30,427 bases of DNA, from NCBI GenBank assembly GCA_002409405.1, contig DHNG01000018.1:1-30427 (forward strand), written 5' to 3'. Positions 24,663 to 30,427 of this stretch are shown one piece after another; within the stretch, counting starts at the first letter, position 1; the number at the start of each line of letters is the position of its first letter. This DNA is from Flavobacteriales bacterium UBA5422. Lineage in GTDB: Bacteria; Bacteroidota; Bacteroidia; Flavobacteriales_D; Crocinitomicaceae. A program made the translations under genes and the position numbers. The notes beneath the pieces were generated by a model that saw nothing but the letters and a program-made list of their open reading frames with translations, had not been told where the DNA came from and ran no database searches.

Positions 24663-25268
24663 TCAGATGGTGTCTTTTGTTTTCTCCATCATGTTTGCAA
24701 GGAAATCACGCGCCCGAAATAACTGGGCTTTTACCGTTCCCAACGGAAGGTTTAATTCTTCTGCAATTTCTTCATAGCTCAACTCTTCGAAATACCGCTT
24801 TTCTACCAATTCCCGGTAGCGGGGTTTCAAGCGGGAAACGAGCAAGCGCATGTGCTTGACCTTCTGATCGTGCACAATGGATTCCTCCGGATTGAGCACA
24901 TCGGCACGTGCGTCGTGGTAAATAACATCTCCGTCCTCTGAAACAAAACCGGTGTCCATGGAAGTGACATAAATCCGTTTCTTGCGAATAAAGTCAATAC
25001 AGTTGTTGGAAGCGATCTTAAACAACCAGGTACTGAATGCATAACTAGGGGAATATTGTTCCAACCGGCTGAATGCCTTTCCGAATGCTTCAATGGTAAG
25101 ATCTTCTGCATCGTCTACATTCTTGACCATTTTGTGCATCATGAAATAAATGGAATCACGATAGCGCGACATCAATTCGGCATAGGCTCCCTGATCTCCG
25201 CACAGAGCGGATTCCACCAATGTCAGATCCTGCTTTCCTTTGTCTGATAAATGTTCCGTTTCTACCAT
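24663..25268 (-). CDS. ECF-type sigma-70 family RNA polymerase sigma factor
   Basis: A 201-aa two-domain sigma factor. Region 2 spans about 25-98, with DDAEDLTIEAFGKAF and FSTWLFKIASNNCIDFIRKKR binding core polymerase and the -10 region. Region 4 spans about 140-192, with the helix-turn-helix LSYEEIAEELNLPLGTVKAQLFRAR. The linker (about 100-135) is acidic. No anti-sigma gene lies next to it; instead it overlaps the glycosyltransferase gene by 7 nt and precedes rsmG. The regulon cannot be told. It could be a P. gingivalis SigP-like T9SS regulator, but this is speculation without a tree. Confidence 0.88.
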   Translation of the reverse strand: MVETEHLSDKGKQDLTLVESALCGDQGAYAELMSRYRDSIYFMMHKMVKNVDDAEDLTIEAFGKAFSRLEQYSPSYAFSTWLFKIASNNCIDFIRKKRIYVTSMDTGFVSEDGDVIYHDARADVLNPEESIVHDQKVKHMRLLVSRLKPRYRELVEKRYFEELSYEEIAEELNLPLGTVKAQLFRARDFLANMMEKTKDTI

Positions 25269-26398
25269 TTATTGGTTGTTTTCGCTTCGCCGGTATAATA
25301 CATGATCGGGAGGCCGATTGCGTACAGCAAGTCGTTGAACGGAAAGAACGCAACAAATGATTTTTCTTTTAACCGCAAGAAACATTTGCCCTGAATCCAC
25401 CACTTCAACGCCAGAATGACCCCGAAAATGATCAGCGTTAACCAACGAAAATCTTCATTAAACAACAAAGTAATGAAAGAAATGTACATCAATAACAAGG
25501 TCATCGGATAGATTCCTAACAATGCTTTTTTAATAACTTGATAGTTAGGAGAAGTTGTGTAATGACGTGCTTTTTGTCTGTACCAGGAAGCCCATGTTTT
25601 TTCTGCCGGAGAATACATGTAACTATCCTCGGAAAGCACAATACTGTAATTGCGTTTCTTCGCTGCTTGCTGGATAAACAAGTCATCATCACCGGAAGAA
25701 ATGGAATAATGCGATTTGAATCCGTTTGCCTGCTCAAAAGCACTTTTTGTATACGCTAAATTCCGTCCGACACCCATGTAAGGCATTTTGGCCAGTGCAA
25801 AGGAAAGGTAATTAACCGCAATCCAGGCGGTATCATACCGAACAACCCTGTTTAAAAATCCTTTCTCAGTTGCATAGGGACCGTATCCCAGTACAATTTT
25901 CTTTTTCTCATTAAATGTTTTCCCGATTTCTCTCAACCAATTCGCTGAAGCAGGTTTGCAATCGGCATCTGTCATAACCAAATGTTCATAGGTAGCAGCT
26001 TTGATTCCAATATTCAGCGATAATTTCTTACCGGGACGGATGTGCTTGTTCTTTTCAACGATAGTAAAACGAAGGTTGGAAAATTGCTGCTGATAGGCTT
26101 CCAGTATGTGTTTTGATTCATCAACCGATTGATTGATAACAACAATTACTTCAAATTCCGGATAATTTTGACTCAGGATAAAAGGCAAGTTCTCATAAAT
26201 ATTATCCGCTTCGTTCCGGGCAGCAATAATGACGGATAAGGGAGGTAATTCAGATGCTTGTTGCTGTTTATTTACCTTGAAGAATGCAAGTTTCCGGTAA
26301 AAAATAAGCACGTAAAGCAATTGCATAAAAACCATTCCGCCAAACAGATAAAACAATAGCGACCAGCCACCCCAACCAAAATCCGGAATAATATTCAT
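25262..26398 (-). CDS. Membrane glycosyltransferase family 2 protein
   Basis: A 378-aa inner-membrane glycosyltransferase. One transmembrane helix (about 14-34) is followed by the cytosolic GT-A domain with SVIIAARNEADNI (about 55-67), the DxD motif D144-A-D146 (MTDADCKP), SGDDDLF (about 235-241) with the likely catalytic aspartates, and QKARH (275-279), where cellulose-synthase-type enzymes carry QxxRW. Two or three more helices follow (about 295-313, 318-335, 350-367). This layout resembles processive or polysaccharide GT2 enzymes, but the sugar and acceptor are unknown. The gene is first in a run with the sigma factor and rsmG. Confidence 0.85.
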   Translation of the reverse strand: MNIIPDFGWGGWSLLFYLFGGMVFMQLLYVLIFYRKLAFFKVNKQQQASELPPLSVIIAARNEADNIYENLPFILSQNYPEFEVIVVINQSVDESKHILEAYQQQFSNLRFTIVEKNKHIRPGKKLSLNIGIKAATYEHLVMTDADCKPASANWLREIGKTFNEKKKIVLGYGPYATEKGFLNRVVRYDTAWIAVNYLSFALAKMPYMGVGRNLAYTKSAFEQANGFKSHYSISSGDDDLFIQQAAKKRNYSIVLSEDSYMYSPAEKTWASWYRQKARHYTTSPNYQVIKKALLGIYPMTLLLMYISFITLLFNEDFRWLTLIIFGVILALKWWIQGKCFLRLKEKSFVAFFPFNDLLYAIGLPIMYYTGEAKTTNKW

Positions 26399-26443
26399 TT
26401 ATCAAACTTTACTGCAAAGATGCCAAGCTAATCGAAATACCCT

Positions 26444-26451
26444 TATCTTTA
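26444..26451 (+). promoter_or_regulatory. Candidate -7 element for tgt
   Basis: TATCTTTA has one mismatch to TAnnTTTG, 24 nt before the tgt ATG, in the 77-nt divergent gap with the glycosyltransferase gene. On the other strand CATCTTTG (26415-26422) is a one-mismatch candidate for that gene. Neither has a clear -33 element. Confidence 0.3.
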
Positions 26452-26475
26452 CGTCCGTTATTTTTCAACAATGTT

Positions 26476-27606
26476 ATGCACTTTGAATTAATTCATTCAG
26501 ACGATAAAACAAAAGCAAGGGCAGGCAAGTTCCATACAGATCACGGAGTCATTGAAACTCCGATCTTTATGCCTGTGGGTACAGCCGGAACAGTGAAAGG
26601 GGTTCATCAGCATGAATTAAATGATGATATTCAAGCGCAGATTATCCTGGGTAATACCTATCATTTATACCTCCGTCCGGGATTGGACGTGATTGAAGGG
26701 GCAGGAGGACTGCACCAATTCAACGGGTGGAGTAAGCCAATTTTGACAGATAGCGGAGGTTACCAGGTGTATTCATTGTCAGGATCCCGGAAAATCAAAG
26801 AAGAAGGTGTGCGTTTTCAATCACATATCAACGGGAGTTACCATTTCTTTACTCCGGAAGGCGTGATGGATATTCAGCGAACAATCGGTGCAGACATCAT
26901 CATGGCATTTGATGAGTGTACACCGTATCCGTGTGATTACAATTATGCTAAAAAATCCATGCACATGACCCATCGCTGGTTGCAACGTTGCATGACCCGG
27001 TTCAATGAAACGGAACCGAAATATGGATATGATCAGGCGCTATTTCCCATCGTGCAGGGAAGTACATACAAAGATTTGAGAACAGAATCAGCTGAAACGA
27101 TTGCTTCTCATAATGCGATCGGAAATGCGATCGGCGGGTTATCAGTAGGAGAACCGGACGAGGACTTGTATGGAATGACCGATCTGGTGTGTTCCATCCT
27201 GCCGAAAGACAAACCGCGTTACCTGATGGGGGTCGGTACTCCGCAGAACCTATTGGAGTGCATCGCTCTGGGGGTGGATATGTTTGATTGTGTCATGCCA
27301 ACGCGGAATGCACGTCATGGATTGTTGTTTACTTCCGAAGGAACAATCAACATCAAAAATGAAAAGTGGGAAAAGGATTATTCTCCATTGGATGAAAACG
27401 GCACATCCTACGTCGATACATTTTATACAAAAGCCTATGTGCGTCATTTGATCAAAGCGAATGAATTGCTGGGAGCCCAAATTGCATCGATTCATAATCT
27501 GGCATTTTATTTGTCATTGGTCAAAGAAGCAAGAAAACAGATTCTGAATGGTACGTTTGCCACGTGGAAAGACCAGATGGTTCCAAAACTAGGTAGAAGA
27601 CTTTAA
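26476..27606 (+). CDS. tgt: tRNA-guanine transglycosylase (queuosine), lacking the zinc cysteines
   Basis: Exchanges guanine 34 of His, Asn, Asp and Tyr tRNAs for the queuosine precursor. The active site is intact: D92 in TDSGGYQVYS, D146 in FDECTPYP, GGLSVGEP (220-227) and the nucleophile D271 in MFDCVMPTRNARHG. Bacterial Tgt normally binds a structural zinc through CxCxxC plus a His. Here the aligned positions are G309, S311 and D314, so all three cysteines are gone, while the histidine remains (H340 in SIHNLAFY). The rest of the C-terminal domain is well conserved, so this is a real protein rather than a degraded one. It is 376 aa, normal length, and lies 5 nt upstream of the LptF/G gene. 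Confidence 0.95.
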   Translation: MHFELIHSDDKTKARAGKFHTDHGVIETPIFMPVGTAGTVKGVHQHELNDDIQAQIILGNTYHLYLRPGLDVIEGAGGLHQFNGWSKPILTDSGGYQVYSLSGSRKIKEEGVRFQSHINGSYHFFTPEGVMDIQRTIGADIIMAFDECTPYPCDYNYAKKSMHMTHRWLQRCMTRFNETEPKYGYDQALFPIVQGSTYKDLRTESAETIASHNAIGNAIGGLSVGEPDEDLYGMTDLVCSILPKDKPRYLMGVGTPQNLLECIALGVDMFDCVMPTRNARHGLLFTSEGTINIKNEKWEKDYSPLDENGTSYVDTFYTKAYVRHLIKANELLGAQIASIHNLAFYLSLVKEARKQILNGTFATWKDQMVPKLGRRL

Positions 27607-27611
27607 CGAAC

Positions 27612-28688
27612 ATGCTTAAAATTCTCGATAAATACATCATCCGTAAATTTTTGACAACATTCTTTTTCATGTTGGGAATCATTATGTTGCTGGCAATGGT
27701 GTTTGATTTATCGGACCGTTTGGGAGAGTTTTTAGCAAACAAAGCTCCGTTTTCTGAGATTGTTTTTACCTACTACCTGAATTTTATTCTGTTGTACGGA
27801 AATTCATTCTCATTCATGATTGTCTTTATTTCGGTCATTTGGTTTACAGCAAAAATGGCTCAGGATACAGAGATCATTCCCATCTGGAACAGCGGGAAAC
27901 CCTTTTCAAGGTTCATACGTCCTTACATGATCGGGGCAACAATTCTGGCGGTAATCAGTTTGTTTATCAACCACATCATTCTTCCGGCATCCAATAAAGG
28001 CCGGCTGGATTTTGAAGATAAATATTATCGGAATGCACTTAGTGTTTCCAATTATTTTGCAGATTTTCCGGGCAATCAGACGGTACAGTTCGGAAGTTAT
28101 ACATCAGAAGAAAACGTTGTGCAGCAATTCATCCTGCAACGCTACAATAAAAATAATACCTTGTCTTACACTTTAGTTGCCAGAACAGCAGAAAATAAAG
28201 ACGGGACAAATAAATGGGTATTGCGGGACTACTATGAGCGGTATGTTGGTTATCCGAAAGATAAAATCACAGAAGGAAAGCAGAAAGATACAACATTTGC
28301 ATTTAAGATCAGTGAAATGGCGGCACGGGACAACATTTCCTCAGCTATGAAAACGGGTGATTTGAGAAAATTCATTGAACGTGAGCGCTCCAAAGGATCC
28401 GGAAAAATTCCGCTGTATGAACTGGAGTTGTACCAACGAACGGCAAACCCCTTTGCAACTTATGTATTGACAATTATCGGGATTGCTGTTTCCAGTCAGA
28501 AAAAACGTGGTGGGATAGGTGTGAATATAGCGATCGGACTTGCAATTGTATTGGTATACGTCTTCGCCATGAAAATAATGGCTGTCGCTGCTGAGAATGT
28601 CGGTTTCCCTGCAATCATTGCCTCGTGGATTCCGAATATTTTGTTTGGATTGGTTGCTGTTGTGATGTACCGATTCGCTCAGAAATAA
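27612..28688 (+). CDS. LptF/LptG family permease (YjgP/YjgQ)
   Basis: A 358-aa membrane component of the lipopolysaccharide exporter LptB2FG. It has transmembrane helices at about 12-32, 55-78 and 102-124, a periplasmic beta-jellyroll-like domain (about 135-285), and three helices at the C-terminus (about 290-307, 312-330, 335-355). The N-terminus KILDKYIIRKFL and the AQDTEIIPIWNSGKP loop are typical of the family. Whether it is LptF or LptG cannot be decided here. It follows tgt by 5 nt and is likely cotranscribed with it, a pairing that I recall from other Bacteroidota. Confidence 0.92.
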   Translation: MLKILDKYIIRKFLTTFFFMLGIIMLLAMVFDLSDRLGEFLANKAPFSEIVFTYYLNFILLYGNSFSFMIVFISVIWFTAKMAQDTEIIPIWNSGKPFSRFIRPYMIGATILAVISLFINHIILPASNKGRLDFEDKYYRNALSVSNYFADFPGNQTVQFGSYTSEENVVQQFILQRYNKNNTLSYTLVARTAENKDGTNKWVLRDYYERYVGYPKDKITEGKQKDTTFAFKISEMAARDNISSAMKTGDLRKFIERERSKGSGKIPLYELELYQRTANPFATYVLTIIGIAVSSQKKRGGIGVNIAIGLAIVLVYVFAMKIMAVAAENVGFPAIIASWIPNILFGLVAVVMYRFAQK

Positions 28689-28770
28689 GACTTATTTTTT
28701 TGTATGTCACACACAGTCAAATGAATAGAGCTGTTTTTGTTGATAAAAACTAAAATATTTTTAGTATCGG

Positions 28771-28804
28771 TTGCTTTTAATTAAAAAATGTTTCTATATC
28801 TTCG
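28771..28804 (+). promoter_or_regulatory. Candidate promoter of the DUF4190-like gene
   Basis: TTG (28771-28773), 23-nt spacer, TATCTTCG (28797-28804, one mismatch to TAnnTTTG). It gives a leader of about 25 nt before the ATG at 28834. Confidence 0.4.
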
Positions 28805-28833
28805 CCTCATAAATTTTAAAAACTATTACAATT

Positions 28834-29235
28834 ATGTCAGAAAATCAAAACGGAACGGCTGTTCAAGGAAAAGGTTTAGCAATTACAGGGTTTGTATTGG
28901 CCCTTGCAGGTTTGTTGTTAAACAATGTTATGTTTGGTATTGCTGTTGTTTCTATCGGTTTGGGTGGAAGCGGATGGATCATGTACCTTTGGTTGGTGGT
29001 AAACATCGCGGGACTTATTCTTTCTATCATGGGAATGTCTAAATTGAAAAAGACAGGTGGTAAAAGAGGATTGGGAATCGCTGGTATGGTTGTCGGAATC
29101 GTTGGAACTGTATGGGCTATCATCCTTGTTTTAGGAATGGCTGCTGCTGCAAAACTTTCTTCTGATTTTGAAAGTCGTTTACAAAACGAATTGAACAACA
29201 TCGATTGGGAACAAGAATTGAATGATGTTGAATAA
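28834..29235 (+). CDS. DUF4190-like small membrane protein
   Basis: A 133-aa protein with three to four hydrophobic segments at about 14-30, 31-48, 48-66 and 79-103, and a soluble, acidic, glutamine-rich C-terminal tail. The GKGLAITGFVLALAG and KRGLGIAGMVVGIVGTV segments resemble DUF4190, a family of small membrane proteins of unknown function. The two hydrophobic halves look like an internal repeat. A strong terminator follows, so it is a single-gene transcript with its own promoter. Confidence 0.75.
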   Translation: MSENQNGTAVQGKGLAITGFVLALAGLLLNNVMFGIAVVSIGLGGSGWIMYLWLVVNIAGLILSIMGMSKLKKTGGKRGLGIAGMVVGIVGTVWAIILVLGMAAAAKLSSDFESRLQNELNNIDWEQELNDVE

Positions 29236-29264
29236 CAACTAATTTAAGATTATATCTTGTTGTT

Positions 29265-29296
29265 AAAACCCTCTTTATAGGAGGGTTTTGTTTTTT
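29265..29296 (+). terminator. Intrinsic terminator after the DUF4190-like gene
   Basis: A perfect 9-bp stem AAAACCCTC / GAGGGTTTT (29265-29273 with 29281-29289), a 7-nt loop, and a run of T (29291-29296). Confidence 0.92.
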
Positions 29297-29320
29297 ATAG
29301 TAATTTTTAAATCAAGAAAT

Positions 29321-29815
29321 ATGTACTCTACTAGTCCAATGGATTTCTTAGCACTGGGAATAGGATTTTTTCTGTTCTATATGATTTTTATCTGTGGAAT
29401 TTTTGTGATGTTTGCCTTGTATTACAAGACGATCATTGATGCCATGTCATTGGTTCGTCCTGAGAACAGATTAACAGGAACGGGAAACATCATGTTAAAC
29501 ATCATTCCGTTCTTTAACATCGTTTATGGATTTATTGTTTACCCGAAGATTTGTGATTCCATCAAACAGGAATACAGTGAACTTGGTTTGCAACCGGACG
29601 GCGATTTTGGAAAAGGATTAGCCGTTACATTACAAGCACTTTCTCTTACAATGATGATTCCTTTTATCAATTTCCTCACAGGAATAGGAAGCCTTGTAAT
29701 TTGGATCATTTTGTGGGTAAAACTGAATGGATATAAAACGGAGCTTCAAAAACACAACGGAGCAAGTTTTAACGAGAAACCAACATTTTCTGCATCGACA
29801 GATTTGTTGGATTGA
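29321..29815 (+). CDS. Small membrane protein of unknown function
   Basis: A 164-aa protein with a long hydrophobic N-terminal segment (about 8-35), a central amphipathic stretch with PENRLTGTGNIMLNIIPFFNIVYGF, and a hydrophobic C-terminal region (about 105-135). I recognise the pattern as a widespread Bacteroidota family of uncharacterised membrane proteins but can assign no function. The frame extends upstream to a TTG at 29288, but that lies inside the terminator hairpin, so the ATG at 29321 must be the start. Its promoter is not obvious. Confidence 0.75.
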   Translation: MYSTSPMDFLALGIGFFLFYMIFICGIFVMFALYYKTIIDAMSLVRPENRLTGTGNIMLNIIPFFNIVYGFIVYPKICDSIKQEYSELGLQPDGDFGKGLAVTLQALSLTMMIPFINFLTGIGSLVIWIILWVKLNGYKTELQKHNGASFNEKPTFSASTDLLD

Positions 29816-29838
29816 TACTCTTCCTTCACGGAAACTAA

Positions 29839-29863
29839 AAAGGCTGCCCATCGGACAGCCTTT
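29839..29863. terminator. Bidirectional terminator between convergent genes
   Basis: Stem AAAGGCTG (29839-29846) with CAGCCTTT (29856-29863), with two more GC pairs possible inside the loop. An A-run on one side and a T-rich run on the other suit both the membrane-protein gene and tpx, whose stop is at 29882. Confidence 0.85.
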
Positions 29864-29881
29864 CTTGTTTTAAGTTAATTT

Positions 29882-30379
29882 TCACAATGCTTTTAAAACA
29901 GCATCGTAGTCGGGTTCATTGACAATATCATCGACTAATTCCGTATAGACAACTTCTCCTTTTTCGTTTAATGCAACAATTGATCTTGCAAGCAATCCTT
30001 TTAACGGACCGTCAACCATCTGTACTTCGTAATTGCTTCCGAATACACCTCCGTCGAAATCAGAAAGTGTTTCAACGTTGGAAATCCCTTCTGCACCGCA
30101 AAAACGCCCGTTGGCAAACGGAAGATCTTTTGAAACGCACAAAACAATGGTATTTTCAAGATCTGATGCTTTCTGGTTAAATGTACGAACAGATGTTGCA
30201 CAAACACCCGTATCAATGCTCGGGAAAATATTCAACACCACTTTCTTCCCGGCATAATCGCTCAATGAAGCACGGGATAAATCATTTTTTACTAATGTAA
30301 AGTCAGGAGCTTGTTGTCCTACTTTCGGTAAACTTCCGTTTGTATGAATTGGATTTCCTTTAAATTTTAATTCTGACAT
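29882..30379 (-). CDS. tpx: Thiol peroxidase (atypical 2-Cys peroxiredoxin)
   Basis: Reduces hydrogen peroxide and organic hydroperoxides with electrons from thioredoxin. The peroxidatic C60 lies in IFPSIDTGVCATSVR, and the resolving C94 in NGRFCGAEGI, the spacing typical of bacterial Tpx. At 165 aa it is normal length and no signal peptide is seen, so it acts in the cytosol. It has its own -7 element upstream and ends at a shared terminator. Confidence 0.96.
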   Translation of the reverse strand: MSELKFKGNPIHTNGSLPKVGQQAPDFTLVKNDLSRASLSDYAGKKVVLNIFPSIDTGVCATSVRTFNQKASDLENTIVLCVSKDLPFANGRFCGAEGISNVETLSDFDGGVFGSNYEVQMVDGPLKGLLARSIVALNEKGEVVYTELVDDIVNEPDYDAVLKAL

Positions 30380-30410
30380 GACTATACTTATTTTTATAAA
30401 TTCCTTTTCT

Positions 30411-30418
30411 CAAAGTTA
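30411..30418 (-). promoter_or_regulatory. -7 promoter element for tpx
   Basis: The minus strand reads TAACTTTG, a perfect TAnnTTTG element, 31 nt before the ATG at 30379. The -33 element would lie past the window end. Confidence 0.55.
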
Positions 30419-30427
30419 CGACTTTCT

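Noticed and set aside
28683..28697. AT-only inverted repeat after the LptF/G gene as terminator
   Set aside because: The stem is nearly all A-T pairs with a loop that is too small unless the stem shrinks to 5 bp; not convincing.
28788..29042. Frame overlapping the DUF4190-like gene in another phase
   Set aside because: It starts upstream of or within the predicted promoter leader and has no sensible protein features; the DUF4190-like frame is clearly coding.
29288..29320. TTG-initiated extension of the small membrane protein frame
   Set aside because: The TTG lies inside the terminator hairpin of the previous gene; the ATG at 29321 is better.
1..30427. CRISPR arrays, tRNA or rRNA genes, IS elements, prophage or defence islands
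   Set aside because: No regularly spaced direct repeats, tRNA cloverleaf, transposase, integrase or phage structural genes were seen on reading both strands.

Overview
The window looks like a stretch of chromosome from a member of the Bacteroidota, most likely a Flavobacteriales relative (Crocinitomicaceae/Fluviicola-like is my guess, not proven). The support is: a SprE/PorW-type gliding and type IX secretion (T9SS) lipoprotein, two secreted proteins with T9SS C-terminal sorting domains, a PorE-like TPR/PD40 protein, and many promoters with the Bacteroidota-specific -7 element TAnnTTTG rather than a sigma70 TATAAT box. Almost all genes are housekeeping genes. I see no tRNA, rRNA, CRISPR array, IS element or prophage.

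Layout. 1-3564: start of a response regulator, a bidirectional terminator, then the class Ia ribonucleotide reductase operon nrdB-nrdA on the minus strand. 3565-4010: a 446-nt divergent regulatory region with a perfect DnaA box. 4014-5798: comF-like phosphoribosyltransferase and an FAD oxidoreductase. 5805-8210: a large T9SS-exported multidomain surface protein on the minus strand. 8377-9219: a membrane-anchored M23 peptidase. 9222-13105, minus strand: uvrC, cmk, methylmalonyl-CoA epimerase, and a second T9SS cargo protein. 13348-16375: nitronate monooxygenase-like enzyme coupled to an M16 protease, then yebC. 16447-19555: sprE/porW followed at once by a bactofilin. 19741-21646: EI24-family membrane protein, a structured intergenic stretch, and a MscS channel. 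21905-24012: PorE-like protein coupled to truA. 24009-26398, minus strand: glycosyltransferase, ECF sigma factor and rsmG as a likely operon. 26476-28688: tgt and an LptF/G permease. 28834-30379: two small membrane proteins and, convergent, thiol peroxidase tpx.

How the parts fit. SprE/PorW belongs to the T9SS; the two cargo proteins (5805-8210 and 12299-13105) would use that machinery, and the PorE-like protein could attach near it. Bactofilin, the M23 peptidase and LptF/G belong to envelope shape and assembly. NrdAB, UvrC, Cmk, TruA, RsmG, Tgt and YebC serve nucleotide supply, repair and RNA modification or translation.

The most interesting signals are: (1) several genes whose TAnnTTTG element ends only 4-5 nt before the ATG, predicting leaderless mRNAs; (2) a Tgt that has lost all three zinc cysteines; (3) an unexplained hairpin-rich region upstream of mscS; (4) DnaA-box-like sites in the nrdBA/comF divergent region; (5) a PorE-like protein without its OmpA anchor. 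I did not find a clearly novel multi-gene defence or mobile system.
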